A stretch of DNA of 64,000 nucleotides from Angelakisella massiliensis (GCF_900104675.1 NZ_LT629944.1:186001-250000); one strand, 5' to 3'; shown: positions 15,856 through 26,224, numbered from the stretch's first letter. The notes: generated by a model not told the origin, from the sequence alone. Program-made: numbers and translations.

Positions 15856-16026
15856 TTTCCACAGAACCCCGAACAAACCTCAAAATGTACGCTGCCGGTC
15901 CTTATGGGGCTGAAAGCGGAGAGGAATTGACGCTTCCGGCAGAAAGCGCTGAGCCTCCCCTGTGCCCACCGGTTCCGGCAAGCTTCGGCGGACAGCTTCC
16001 GCCCAGTCGTTTGGAGGTAACACAAC

Positions 16027-16656
16027 ATGAACAACACTTTGACCCAGACCAAAAAGCTCACCTACAGCGCCCTGTTTGCCGCTATTGCCACAGCGGTGAT
16101 GTTCATCGAATTTCCGCTGCCCTTCATGCCCCCCTTCCTGAAAGTGGATTTGAGCGGAGTTGTCAGTCTGCTGGCTGCCTTCATGTTCGGCCCGCTTCCC
16201 GCAGTCATGATCACCCTGGTCAAGGACATCATCCATTTCTTCTCCAGTTCTACCGGCGGCGTGGGGGAGCTGGCTGATTTTCTGATGATCTCCACCTTTT
16301 CGGTCATTGCCTCAGTGGCCTATCGGCGGATGCACACCCGCAAAGGAGCTGTTATCGGCCTGTCTTTGGGCACTGCTTCCATGGTCATCATCGGCATGCT
16401 CACCAACAAGTATATGCTCATTCCCTTCTTCTCCAATGTCATGCCCATCGAGACCATTTTCTCCGTCTGCGGGGAGATCAATCCTCTCATTGGGGATCTG
16501 AATACCTACATCATTTTTGGCGCCGGTCCCTTCAATCTCATCAAGGGCATCATTCTTTCCCTGGTCACATTGCTGCTTTACAAGCGTCTGTCGGTGTTCA
16601 TCAAATCCAACACCATCCGTGAACATAAAGCCCCCGCTAAAAAAGTGGAAGCTTAA
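16027..16656 (+). CDS. ribU: Riboflavin ECF transporter substrate-binding subunit RibU
   Basis: 209 residues with about six membrane helices. The N-terminal KLTYSALFAAIATAVMFIEF, LKVDLSGVVSLLAAFMFGPL, FFSSSTGGVGELADFLM and the later IFGAGPFNLIKGIIL match RibU S-components, with the Gly-Glu-Leu-Ala-Asp region near the riboflavin site. It takes up riboflavin together with a shared ECF ATPase/T module encoded elsewhere. Control by the FMN riboswitch upstream confirms the substrate. The start follows GGAGGTAACACAAC. Confidence 0.96.
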   Translation: MNNTLTQTKKLTYSALFAAIATAVMFIEFPLPFMPPFLKVDLSGVVSLLAAFMFGPLPAVMITLVKDIIHFFSSSTGGVGELADFLMISTFSVIASVAYRRMHTRKGAVIGLSLGTASMVIIGMLTNKYMLIPFFSNVMPIETIFSVCGEINPLIGDLNTYIIFGAGPFNLIKGIILSLVTLLLYKRLSVFIKSNTIREHKAPAKKVEA

Positions 16657-16669
16657 AGGGGATATCCTC

Positions 16670-16698
16670 TTGACATTCCCTTGTTGCCCGTGTATACT
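16670..16698 (+). promoter_or_regulatory. Promoter of the SAM riboswitch-metK unit
   Basis: TTGACA (16670-16675), 17-base spacer, TATACT (16693-16698); only 14 bases after the ribU stop. Confidence 0.85.
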
Positions 16699-16719
16699 GT
16701 CTTAGTCAACTGAACATTC

Positions 16720-16820
16720 TGCTTATCAAGAGTGGTGGAGGGAACAGACCCTGTGAAGCCCGGCAACCTGCCTTTGGGGTAAGGTGCCAAATTCTGCGGA
16801 GTATTCCGAGAGATGAGTTA
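16720..16820 (+). ncRNA. SAM-I riboswitch (S-box)
   Basis: Conserved S-box pieces in order: CTTATCAAGAGTGGTGGAGG, GACCCTGTGAAGCCCGGCAA, CCTGCC, AAGGTGCCAAATTCTGC and GAGAGATGAG. CTTATC pairs with GATGAG to close P1. SAM binding favours the terminator that follows, lowering metK expression. Confidence 0.97.
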
Positions 16821-16823
16821 TTT

Positions 16824-16853
16824 GACGCTCGGGTTCTCCGGGCGTCTTTTTTT
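16824..16853 (+). terminator. Terminator of the SAM-I riboswitch
   Basis: GACGCTCGG and TCCGGGCGTC pair around a GTTC loop and are followed by seven T. Confidence 0.88.
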
Positions 16854-16916
16854 CGGCGGAGAAAGACCCCGTTTCAGAATGTTCCATCATCACCGCCACA
16901 GAAAGGAAGGTAAAAC

Positions 16917-18095
<1,179 letters not shown>

Positions 18096-18189
18096 TTTAC
18101 ACAAAACCAAAGCTTTCCCTACAGGTGCGAAAAAACTTCCCAAAGGCATTTCAGCCATCGCCCAAAGCCCCAAAAAACTTTTCATTTTC

Positions 18190-18246
18190 AAAGACCGCCC
18201 TCAGCTGCAGTGCACACACTGTAGCTTTGAGGCGGTCTTTTTTATC
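18190..18246 (+). terminator. metK terminator
   Basis: AAAGACCGCC pairs with GGCGGTCTTT; the stem extends inside with CTCA.GCTGCAGTG against CACTGTAGCTTTGAG. A T-run follows. It may also work on the minus strand for the convergent sensor kinase. The remaining bases to 18409 hold nothing else I can name. Confidence 0.88.
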
Positions 18247-18409
18247 TTTCCCTGTTGAATCCAGCGCCCTTTTCCAAGGGATATGAAACGTTACAGCCGT
18301 GCAGCCGGATGAAGGGGATTTTTCATCCATAACAAAAGCAACGTTTTATCTTTGTCCAAGCTCTGCCTCAGACATACTGAGAGCTTTGAAAACAGCTTTT
18401 TACATACCT

Positions 18410-19711
18410 TTATACCGTTAGATTTACACGGATCATCAAGGATGTACCATCCGGGCTTTCTGCCCAAATTTTTCCTTTATGGGCCGCCACAATCCCTCTG
18501 GCAATGGACAGCCCCAACCCATAACCGCCGGTCTGGCTGTTGCGAGACTGATCCGCCCGATAGAAGCGGTCAAAAATATGCGGCAGCTTGTCCCGTTCCA
18601 TGGGTTCAGCAGTGGTATTGGAAACCATAAGCTGCAAACTGCGCCCTTGCTTTTCCAGCGAAAAAGCCATTTTTCCTCCTACCGGCGAATATTTCAGCGC
18701 GTTATCCAACAAAATGGAGATCAGCTGCCTGATTGCTTTTTCATCTCCCATGTAAGAAAGCATGGGCTGAATCTCAATGGAAAATTCTTTATTCTGGCTT
18801 TTGGCGGGAGCAAGGAAGGAATGGGCCATTTCCTCCGCCACATCGGACAAGGGAAATTCGATCCGCTGAAGCTGATTTCCCTCCTCTTCCATGCGGGAAA
18901 GGTAGATCAGATCATTGGTCAGCCCTGTCAAGCGCTGGGTCTGCCTGCGGATATCTGTGAGCCACTGATTTTCGCCGCATTCCATCTCCGCAAGGTCAGT
19001 ATCGGCGCCGATAATGGTGAGGGGGGTTTTCAGTTCATGGCCTGCGTCTGTGATAAATTGCCGCTGCTTCTCGTAGCTTTCCACAACGGGTCTGATGATC
19101 CGTTTGGAAAGAATCAGCACCAGGACCAACACCGACAGCAGCCCCACCAGGGCCAAAGCGACACTTGCCAGCAGCGTCATACGAAATCCGGACAGGCTGC
19201 GGCTGCAATCCAGGAAAATCACTCTGCTGCCAGTCTCCTCATCCAGCCGGAAATAGCGGTAATTGCCCAAAAAGCCCTTTTCCCTGCCGGATTTCAACAC
19301 TTCCAGCGCATATTCCGCCGCTTCCTGATCATCTATGGCAGCGATTTGTCCGGTATCTGTCTGGAGCACCTGACCGCTTTCATCCACCAGCACGGAGAAA
19401 AAACGGGATTCATAGGGTGTCTCCGGGGATAGCCCCCGTCCTTCGGGACGTTTTTTTCCTTCTTCAGGCCCTTCCCATGGGGAGGAAGGATTCATTGGTT
19501 TCCCCTGTCCGCCTCCATCCGCAGGCTGCTGCTCCCCATGGGGCTTTGGAAACATTCCTCCATTCTCTCCCAGCACGGTCAAAACAGCATCCGCGTCACG
19601 AATCACTTTCTGGTAACTCACAAAATTGACGCCGCCCAGGATGAAGAACAGTACCACCGCCAGCGAAAACATACTGGCCGCGATAAATTTATACCGCAAT
19701 CTTTTGATCAT
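18410..19711 (-). CDS. Two-component sensor histidine kinase
   Basis: 433 residues from ATG at 19711, which overlaps the stop of the response regulator (CATGA) and has GGAGG inside that gene; the longer frame to 19813 is rejected. Membrane helix 1 at about 11-31, an extracytoplasmic domain of ~145 residues with a Pro/Gly-rich insert (55-95), membrane helix 2 at about 180-202, HisKA with the phospho-accepting His225 in DAGHELKTPL, and a HATPase domain with DNALKYSP (N box), FDRFYRAD and GYGLGLSIAR. Partner of the adjacent OmpR-type regulator. The pair is divergent from the VTC/DUF4956 cluster. Confidence 0.93.
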   Translation of the reverse strand: MIKRLRYKFIAASMFSLAVVLFFILGGVNFVSYQKVIRDADAVLTVLGENGGMFPKPHGEQQPADGGGQGKPMNPSSPWEGPEEGKKRPEGRGLSPETPYESRFFSVLVDESGQVLQTDTGQIAAIDDQEAAEYALEVLKSGREKGFLGNYRYFRLDEETGSRVIFLDCSRSLSGFRMTLLASVALALVGLLSVLVLVLILSKRIIRPVVESYEKQRQFITDAGHELKTPLTIIGADTDLAEMECGENQWLTDIRRQTQRLTGLTNDLIYLSRMEEEGNQLQRIEFPLSDVAEEMAHSFLAPAKSQNKEFSIEIQPMLSYMGDEKAIRQLISILLDNALKYSPVGGKMAFSLEKQGRSLQLMVSNTTAEPMERDKLPHIFDRFYRADQSRNSQTGGYGLGLSIARGIVAAHKGKIWAESPDGTSLMIRVNLTV

Positions 19712-20388
19712 GGCAATTCCTCCAGAGAATAGCCCGCGTTGCGGGTGACCTTGATTTGGATGGACGCCTCCAGTGCGGAAAGTTTTTTTCGCAGATAGGA
19801 GATATATACCCACACCACATTCAGCTCCACCTCGCTGTCATATCCCCAAATACGCTCCAGAAACCGTTCTGTGGGGATCAGCTGACGGGGATTTCTCATC
19901 AAAAGCTCCATGACCTGATATTCTTTATTGGCCAGCCGGAAGCTTCCCACAGGGGATGAAAGCTCAAATGTTGTCTGGTCCAGCACAATGTTGCCAAAAG
20001 AAAGGCGGCTGGTGGTCTGACCGGTTTGGCTGCGGGTAACGGCTCTGATACGGGCCATCAGCTCCTGTGTGGAAAAAGGCTTGGTCAGATAATCATTGGC
20101 TCCCATATCCAGTCCCAGCACCTTATCGCTCACTTCCGATTTTGCTGTGAGCATCAGCACCGGCACAGAATTTCCCTTTTCTCTCAGCCGCCGCAGCACC
20201 GTCAAGCCATCCATTTTGGGCATCATGATATCCAGCACCAGAACATCATAATTTCCCGCTTCCAGATAGCTTAAAGCCTCTTCGCCGTCATAAACCACAT
20301 CAACGGAATAATTATTTTTCTCCAGCAGCGCCACCAGCGCCCTGGATAAAGATTTTTCATCCTCCGCAAGCAAAACGCGCACTGTCAT
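19708..20388 (-). CDS. OmpR-family response regulator
   Basis: 226 residues from ATG at 20388; the frame open to 20481 has no binding site further up. Receiver domain 1-120 with acidic D10, phospho-acceptor Asp53 (LVLDIMMPKMDG) and the conserved Lys in MLTAKSEVSDK; winged-helix domain 130-225 with ANKEYQVMELLMRNPRQL and GYDSEVELNVVWVYISYLRKK. It probably activates or represses the divergent surface cluster, and tandem TTACAAT sites at 20667-20684 are candidate targets. Confidence 0.94.
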   Translation of the reverse strand: MTVRVLLAEDEKSLSRALVALLEKNNYSVDVVYDGEEALSYLEAGNYDVLVLDIMMPKMDGLTVLRRLREKGNSVPVLMLTAKSEVSDKVLGLDMGANDYLTKPFSTQELMARIRAVTRSQTGQTTSRLSFGNIVLDQTTFELSSPVGSFRLANKEYQVMELLMRNPRQLIPTERFLERIWGYDSEVELNVVWVYISYLRKKLSALEASIQIKVTRNAGYSLEELP

Positions 20389-20666
20389 CCATCCTTCCCT
20401 GAGGCGATGTTCCACAATTAAAGAATAGGGAGAGATATCCGCTTTCCCAGATTTATTCCAGCCGGGAGGGAAGCGCACCATTTTCTGAACCTTTGTTTTG
20501 CCGGACTACTCCTGCAAAGATCCATTTCCCACCGTGGAACAACGCCTTTTTCTTATATTTTCTACCATAACAAAACAACTTTAATTCCAATTAAAAAAAT
20601 ACCATGACTGTTTTCATTTGTCAGCAAAAACTTTATTTTCTTTTAACTTCAATTATGTTTCGCCTT
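20389..20666. other. AT-rich intergenic region between the two-component system and the VTC cluster
   Basis: No gene. The stretch 20540-20660 is strongly AT-rich and should contain both divergent promoters, but I could not assign -35/-10 pairs with confidence. Confidence 0.45.
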
Positions 20667-20684
20667 TTACAATGGCCTTACAAT
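20667..20684 (+). promoter_or_regulatory. Direct repeat, possible OmpR-type binding site
   Basis: TTACAAT at 20667-20673 and again at 20678-20684, an 11-base period. OmpR-family regulators bind such direct repeats spaced by one helical turn. It lies only 24 bases before the VTC start, which is late for an activator site, so it may be a repressor site or chance. Confidence 0.35.
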
Positions 20685-20707
20685 CCAATCAAAGGCGGTC
20701 GATGTTA

Positions 20708-21424
20708 ATGAAAAATCAAATGGTATTTCAGCGATATGAGCTTAAATATGTTATGACCCGCCGCCAGCAGGAAGCGATTCTGGCAGCTATGGAGCCTTAT
20801 ATGGTACCGGATGAGTACAGTCACAGTTCCATCCGCAATCTTTATTTGGATACTCCTGACTTTCGCCTGATCCGCCGCAGTCTGGAACGGCCGGTTTACA
20901 AAGAAAAGCTTCGGATACGCAGCTACGGCCCCGCGGGGATGGAAGATCCCGTTTATGTGGAGCTGAAAAAGAAATATCGCTCAGTGGTATACAAGCGCAG
21001 ATTATCTCTTCCCCAGCTTGCGGCGTTGGACTGTGTAGACGGCTTCCAGCTCTGGCCCCATACTCAAATCGGCCGTGAGCTGGCATATACCATGGAATTT
21101 TACCGCAACCTTGCCCCTATGGTATTTCTTTCCTACGAGCGGGACTCCTACCGGGGGATGGAGGATGAGCAGTTCCGGGTAACATTTGATTCTGAGATCC
21201 GGTACCGCCGTCAGATGCTGACCCTGGATACTGACACAAGGGGCACCGCCATTCTTCCCGCTGATCGGGTACTGATGGAGGTAAAGGCTGCCGGCAGTCT
21301 CCCCCTTTGGATGGTCCATATTTTATCAGAACTGCGGCTGTTCAAAACATCCTTCTCCAAATACGGCGCCGCCTATCAGTCTATGATTCTTGCCCACCAG
21401 GAAGGAGACCGCAAATATGCTTGA
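20708..21424 (+). CDS. VTC-domain polyphosphate polymerase-like protein
   Basis: 238 residues, taken from the ATG at 20708 nine bases after AAAGGCGG (an ATG at 20702 is the alternative). It has the CYTH/VTC tunnel-fold signature: FQRYELKYVMTRRQ at the start, NLYLDTPDF, the basic YKEKLRIRSYG strand, YVELKKKYRSVVYKRR, and the C-terminal acidic strand VLMEVKAAG followed by FSKYGAAYQSM. The paired basic and acidic residues match the ATP/polyphosphate tunnel of yeast Vtc4; enzymatic activity here is inferred. It overlaps the DUF4956 gene by eight bases, so they are coupled. Confidence 0.9.
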   Translation: MKNQMVFQRYELKYVMTRRQQEAILAAMEPYMVPDEYSHSSIRNLYLDTPDFRLIRRSLERPVYKEKLRIRSYGPAGMEDPVYVELKKKYRSVVYKRRLSLPQLAALDCVDGFQLWPHTQIGRELAYTMEFYRNLAPMVFLSYERDSYRGMEDEQFRVTFDSEIRYRRQMLTLDTDTRGTAILPADRVLMEVKAAGSLPLWMVHILSELRLFKTSFSKYGAAYQSMILAHQEGDRKYA

Positions 21425-22112
21425 TACGATTTTCAGCGGCATTTTTGACACCGCCCTCACCACGATCATTGCCCCCGGCCATTTTTTACTGTGCATCGGA
21501 GTTTCTCTGCTCATTGGCCTGATGCTGTGCGTCACAACTTTATGGCGCTGCAACTACAGCAAAAGCTTCGCTGTCACTCTGGCCATTCTGCCTGCCGTTG
21601 TATGTGTTGTGATTCTTATGGTCAACGGCAACATTGGTACCGGCGTAGCGGTAGCGGGCACCTTTAATCTGGTGCGTTTCCGTTCCGCTCCTGGTTCCGC
21701 CCGTGAAATCGGCGCGATTTTTATCGCGATGGGAGCGGGGCTGATCACAGGGATGGGTTATCTTGCCTACGGAGTACTTTTCGCGTTAGTTCTGGGTGGA
21801 GTGATGATGCTTTATAACACTCTTCGCCTGGGGGAAGGAAAAAACAGAGTCCTTTTCCGCACTCTTCACATCACCATTCCGGAGGACCTGGATTATGCGG
21901 GCGTATTCGAACCCATTCTGGACAAATACACGTCTCAATATACCCTCACCCAAGTAAAAACCACCAACATGGGCAGTCTTTTCAAGCTCAGCTATGATTT
22001 GACGCTGAAAAATCAAGGACTGGAAAAAAGTTTTATTGATCAGCTTCGGCTGCGCAACGGGAATCTGGAAATTTCCCTCTGCCATCAGGATACGGTGGCG
22101 GCAGGCTTGTAA
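21417..22112 (+). CDS. DUF4956 membrane protein
   Basis: 231 residues from ATG at 21417 (AAGGAG upstream, inside the VTC gene). Three to four membrane helices lie in the first 130 residues: FLLCIGVSLLIGLMLCV, AVTLAILPAVVCVVILMV and LAYGVLFALVLGGVMML. Between them is the highly conserved loop GTFNLVRFRSAPGSAREIGA. The C-terminal ~100 residues are a soluble domain. DUF4956 has no known activity, but it is regularly encoded beside VTC-domain proteins, as here. Confidence 0.92.
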   Translation: MLDTIFSGIFDTALTTIIAPGHFLLCIGVSLLIGLMLCVTTLWRCNYSKSFAVTLAILPAVVCVVILMVNGNIGTGVAVAGTFNLVRFRSAPGSAREIGAIFIAMGAGLITGMGYLAYGVLFALVLGGVMMLYNTLRLGEGKNRVLFRTLHITIPEDLDYAGVFEPILDKYTSQYTLTQVKTTNMGSLFKLSYDLTLKNQGLEKSFIDQLRLRNGNLEISLCHQDTVAAGL

Positions 22113-22128
22113 AGGAGAATTCATCGCC

Positions 22129-23823
22129 ATGAAACAAATACACCGGAAAACTTTTATTCTGCTGCTCTGCGCCCTTTTGGTTTTAGGTGGCTGTCAGAGC
22201 CAGAGCTCATCGGAACAAACCACGGTGGAGAGCTCCGGCAGCTCCCAGATACAGGCTGAGACATCTCAATCCAGCTCCACCGCTGCCACCAGCACGATGG
22301 ATGTTTCTTCGCAGTTCAGCGACCGTGACCTGGATGGAACTTATGATGAAAGCTCTGCCATCAAAGTACAGCTCAACGGCAGCAGCGCCTCCTGCGATTC
22401 TGATGCTGTCACCATCAGCGGCAGCCAGATTATTGTGAAGGAAGAAGGCGTGTACCTTTTCTCCGGCTCACTCACCGATGGTCAAATTGTCGTCACTGCC
22501 GGTGATACCGATAAGGTACAGATCGTGCTCAGCGGCGCGGAGATCACCAGCAGCACATCCGCCCCCATTTACGTTTTGGAAGCTGACAAAGTATTCATCA
22601 CCCTGGCTGCCAATACGGAAAACACACTGACAAACGGCGGAGAGTATGTAGCCATTGACGAGAACAATATTGACGGCGTGATCTTTTCCAAAGCCGATCT
22701 GACCCTCAATGGCACAGGCACGCTCACCATCAATGCTCCCGTGGGGCATGGTGCGGTATCCAAAGATGATCTGGTCATTACCGGGGGAACGTATATTATT
22801 ACAGCCGAAAGCCAGGGGCTGTCCGGCAAGGACTGCATTGCCATTGCTGACGGCAGCTTCACCATTGTTTCAGGAAAAGATGGAATCCACGCGGAAAACG
22901 AGGATGACACCACATTGGGTTCCCTTTATATTGCTGGCGGCAGCTTTGATATCGACGCGCAGGGTGATGCCGTCAGCGCCAGCGGAGCACTGCAAATCGA
23001 CGGCGGCTCCTTCGACTTATTCACAGGGGAAGGCAGCGCCAGTGTAACAATGACCAGCAGCACCTTTGGTCCCGGTCAGCGGGGCAGTTCTGCCACCCAA
23101 ACAGACAGCTCCACAGCATCCGAAGATACTACCAGCCAAAAAGGGATCAAAGGGGAAGGCACCTTTACCATTAACGGCGGTGTTTTTACCATAGACAGTG
23201 TTGATGACTGCTTTCATGCTGGCGGGGAGTTGTATATCACCTCTGGGGAATTCAACCTAAGCAGCGGAGATGATGCCATCCACTCCGATGACGCGGTCAC
23301 CATTGAGGACGGCACCTTTACTATTCCTTATTGTTATGAAGGTATAGAGGGTCTGTCTCTCACCATTAACGGCGGCAGCTTTGATATTGTTTCCCATGAT
23401 GATGGCCTCAATGGAGCAGGCGGCGCGGACGGTTCCGGCTTTGGCCGGGGACAGCAGGATCAGTTTTCCTCCAGCTCCAGCAGTTTTATTCTTATTAACG
23501 ACGGTACCTTCACCATTGTTTCTCAAGGTGATTGCATCGATTCCAATGGAGATCTCACCATTAACGGCGGCGTGCTGGACCTGACCTGCAACGGAGCAGG
23601 CAATACAGCTCTGGATACTGACGGAACCTACACCAACAACGGCGGCAGCGTATCCACCAATGATGGTTCAGAGTCCAATCCCGGCGGTATGGGGATGGGC
23701 GGCGGCCAACGGGGTGGCGGTGCCCAAAGCGGTAGCCTCCAAGGCGGTGGCCAGCGGGGCGGCGGCATGGCCATGACACCTCCCCAGGAAGGCGCCGGGA
23801 GTGGTTCTGACACTCCACAATAA
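22129..23823 (+). CDS. Carbohydrate-binding surface lipoprotein (Cthe_2159-like)
   Basis: 564 residues from ATG at 22129 (AAAGGAG upstream). A signal peptide ends in the lipobox LGGC, so Cys24 should be lipidated and the protein anchored outside. A Ser/Thr-rich linker follows, then from about 90 to 490 a parallel beta-helix built from repeats such as INGGSFDI, GDDAIHSDDAV and DGIHAEN, whose Asp/Asn-rich turns suggest calcium sites. The tail is Gly-rich (GGGQRGGG type). Cthe_2159 of Clostridium thermocellum is an acidic-polysaccharide-binding beta-helix. Third gene of the VTC cluster, 16 bases after DUF4956. Confidence 0.9.
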   Translation: MKQIHRKTFILLLCALLVLGGCQSQSSSEQTTVESSGSSQIQAETSQSSSTAATSTMDVSSQFSDRDLDGTYDESSAIKVQLNGSSASCDSDAVTISGSQIIVKEEGVYLFSGSLTDGQIVVTAGDTDKVQIVLSGAEITSSTSAPIYVLEADKVFITLAANTENTLTNGGEYVAIDENNIDGVIFSKADLTLNGTGTLTINAPVGHGAVSKDDLVITGGTYIITAESQGLSGKDCIAIADGSFTIVSGKDGIHAENEDDTTLGSLYIAGGSFDIDAQGDAVSASGALQIDGGSFDLFTGEGSASVTMTSSTFGPGQRGSSATQTDSSTASEDTTSQKGIKGEGTFTINGGVFTIDSVDDCFHAGGELYITSGEFNLSSGDDAIHSDDAVTIEDGTFTIPYCYEGIEGLSLTINGGSFDIVSHDDGLNGAGGADGSGFGRGQQDQFSSSSSSFILINDGTFTIVSQGDCIDSNGDLTINGGVLDLTCNGAGNTALDTDGTYTNNGGSVSTNDGSESNPGGMGMGGGQRGGGAQSGSLQGGGQRGGGMAMTPPQEGAGSGSDTPQ

Positions 23824-23963
23824 TACGGCCATGTTGTCATCTGCAACGTGCCACTGCCTTCATTTAAACTGATAGTTCCTATTTATGCCTCCTTTTGCTT
23901 GCGAGCCCGCCCGCTTTCAGCGGGCGGGTTCAACCTTTTCCTCGTTCACACCATTTTAGTTAT

Positions 23964-24017
23964 AAAAAACCTTCTGCTTTCTCCAGAGCATTGTACCCTG
24001 AAAAAGCAGAAGGTTTT
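23964..24017 (-). terminator. Terminator of the RNase J gene
   Basis: AACCTTCTGCTTT and AAAGCAGAAGGTT pair around a 22-base loop, with a T-run on the minus strand and some Ts on the plus strand. A second hairpin at 23906-23928 (CCCGCCCGCT/AGCGGGCGGG) has a weak T-run and may end the VTC cluster on the plus strand. Confidence 0.78.
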
Positions 24018-24100
24018 CTTTCAAGTTTTGCTGCTGATGACGGAGCAAACCGACGGACAGCAAACACATTTCTTTGCCATCACACTGCGGCAAAAGCGTC

Positions 24101-26224
24101 TCAGATTTCCTGGATCACCGGCAGGATCATGGGTTTACGCTTGGTACGGGTATAAATATACTCCGACAGCTCATCCCGAATCTTACCCTTGATGGAACCC
24201 CAGTCCTTGAAGCCGGTCAGCTGGCAGCCTTCCAGCGCTCTGCGCACCACGGTCTTGGCGTCGGTCATCATGTCCTCCGCCTCCCGGACATAAACAAAGC
24301 CTCTGGAAACCAGGTCCGGCCCGGCCAGGATCTCTCCTGTAGCGCCGTCGATGGATACCACCGCCACGACCAAACCATCCTCCGAAAGGAGCTTGCGGTC
24401 CCGCAGAACGATACTGCCCACATCGCCCACGCCCAGTCCATCCACCAGCACACGGCCGGAGGGGACCATTCCGGTGATTTTCATATCCACACCATCGGTC
24501 TCCACCACCTTGCCGATGTCGCTGATGATGATGTTTTTCTCATCATATCCCATACTCCGGGCGACCTGAGCATTCTTTACCAGATGTTTGTATTCTCCAT
24601 GGACTGGCATAAAGAACCTGGGTCTGGTGAGGGCCAGCAGCGTTCTGGTCTCATCCTGGCAGGCATGACCGGAAACATGAACATCATACATCCGCTCATA
24701 GATAACCTCCGCGCCGGATTTCATCAGCTCATTGACCACCTTACCCACCAGCTTCTCATTGCCGGGGATGGGGGTAGCGGAAATGATGATATAATCATTG
24801 GGCCCGATGTGGACCTTGCGGTGATCGCCGGTGGACATCCGGGTAAGGGCGCTCATAGGCTCACCCTGGCTTCCGGTACTGATGATGACCAGCTGATCAT
24901 CGGTATAGTTTTTCATGGTCTCGATGTCTATGATGGTGCCTTCCTCAACGGTAAGGTAACCCAGCTCAGTGGCCTTCTGCACCACATTGACCATGCTGCG
25001 GCCGAATACCGCCACCTTCCGTCCGGTGCGCACCGCCGCGTCGATCACCTGCTGAATACGGTGAACATTGCTTGCGAAGGTGGCAATGATGATTCGCCGC
25101 TGACCGGCGTCATGGAACAGCTTTTCAAAGCTGTAGCCCACCGTCCGCTCACTGGGGGTGGAGCCCGGCTTTTCCGCGTTGGTGCTGTCTCCCAGCAGAG
25201 CCAGCACACCCTGATTGCCCAGTTCGCCAAACCGCGCCAGATCGATGACATCCCCTTCAATGGGAGTGTAATCGATTTTGAAGTCTCCCGTCTGGATCAC
25301 CACACCTGCGGGGGTACGGATTGCCAGAGCACAGGCGTCCGGAATGGAATGATTGACATGGATAAATTCCACCGACATGCATCCCGCCTGGATCACATCC
25401 CGGGGATGGACCACATTGAGCTTGGATTTATTGAGAAGTCCATGTTCTTTCAGCTTCCCTTCAATCAGCCCGATGGTCAGGGGGGTACCATATACCGGCA
25501 CATTCACTTCCTTGAGCAGATAAGCCAGGCCGCCGATGTGGTCCTCATGTCCATGGGTGATAAAGATGCCCCGCACCTTCTCCCGGTTGCGCACCAGGTA
25601 GGTGAAATCCGGGATCACCAGATCTACTCCCAGCAGATCATCATCGGGGAAAGCGATACCGCAGTCCACCACCACAATATCATTTTCACACTCATAAACA
25701 GTGATATTCTTGCCGATCTCACCCAAGCCGCCCAGGGAAATGATCTTCAGGGGTGTTTTCCGCTGAAGCCGGCTTTTGCCGCCCTTGCGTGACTGGCTGC
25801 TTCTTCTGCTCTGGGCGGCAGGAGAAAGCTCCTCACTCTGAGCCTTGGGGCTTTGTTTGCGGGGCTGCTGGCGGAGATTCTTTCCACCCTCCCCTTTTTC
25901 TCCCCGGGGTGTTTTGGAAGCGCTCTTCTGAGCGGACTGCTGAACCTGTTCCGTGGGAGCCTTTTTCTGCCGGGAGCGCTGCTGACGGGGTTTCTGCTCT
26001 CCCTGTGTCTTTTGCTCCGGCTGCTTTGAAGCAGGCTTACGGGTGCCTCTCTTCTGTCCCTGAGGCTTTTTCTGCTCCTCCCCACCGGTCATGGCGGAGG
26101 TGTCCACTTCTTCCTCAGGATGATTCTTCAGCTTCTCGGTAAAACCCTGGGGAAACCGAAGCAGCCGGTCCAAAGCAGGTGTTCTGGACACCGGCTTGTT
26201 CTGATTATTCTTTTTTTCTGTCAC
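24101..26224 (-). CDS. rnj: Ribonuclease J
   Basis: 707 residues, about 150 more than usual RNase J. Residues 1-156 are a low-complexity, highly basic and Gln/Ser-rich extension. The enzyme core starts at about 158 (LKIISLGGLGEIGKN) and shows the metallo-beta-lactamase motif HGHEDH at 224-229, NHSIPDACA, SGHACQDE and the beta-CASP region DSTNAEKPG. It degrades and matures mRNA as endo- and 5' exonuclease. Start is GTG at 26224 with GGAGG eight bases upstream. A 450-base leader with its own promoter precedes it. Confidence 0.96.
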   Translation of the reverse strand: MTEKKNNQNKPVSRTPALDRLLRFPQGFTEKLKNHPEEEVDTSAMTGGEEQKKPQGQKRGTRKPASKQPEQKTQGEQKPRQQRSRQKKAPTEQVQQSAQKSASKTPRGEKGEGGKNLRQQPRKQSPKAQSEELSPAAQSRRSSQSRKGGKSRLQRKTPLKIISLGGLGEIGKNITVYECENDIVVVDCGIAFPDDDLLGVDLVIPDFTYLVRNREKVRGIFITHGHEDHIGGLAYLLKEVNVPVYGTPLTIGLIEGKLKEHGLLNKSKLNVVHPRDVIQAGCMSVEFIHVNHSIPDACALAIRTPAGVVIQTGDFKIDYTPIEGDVIDLARFGELGNQGVLALLGDSTNAEKPGSTPSERTVGYSFEKLFHDAGQRRIIIATFASNVHRIQQVIDAAVRTGRKVAVFGRSMVNVVQKATELGYLTVEEGTIIDIETMKNYTDDQLVIISTGSQGEPMSALTRMSTGDHRKVHIGPNDYIIISATPIPGNEKLVGKVVNELMKSGAEVIYERMYDVHVSGHACQDETRTLLALTRPRFFMPVHGEYKHLVKNAQVARSMGYDEKNIIISDIGKVVETDGVDMKITGMVPSGRVLVDGLGVGDVGSIVLRDRKLLSEDGLVVAVVSIDGATGEILAGPDLVSRGFVYVREAEDMMTDAKTVVRRALEGCQLTGFKDWGSIKGKIRDELSEYIYTRTKRKPMILPVIQEI

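Noticed and set aside
24074-25792. 572-codon plus-strand frame opposite RNase J
   Set aside because: Shadow of the enzyme core; composition typical of antisense frames in G+C-rich genes.
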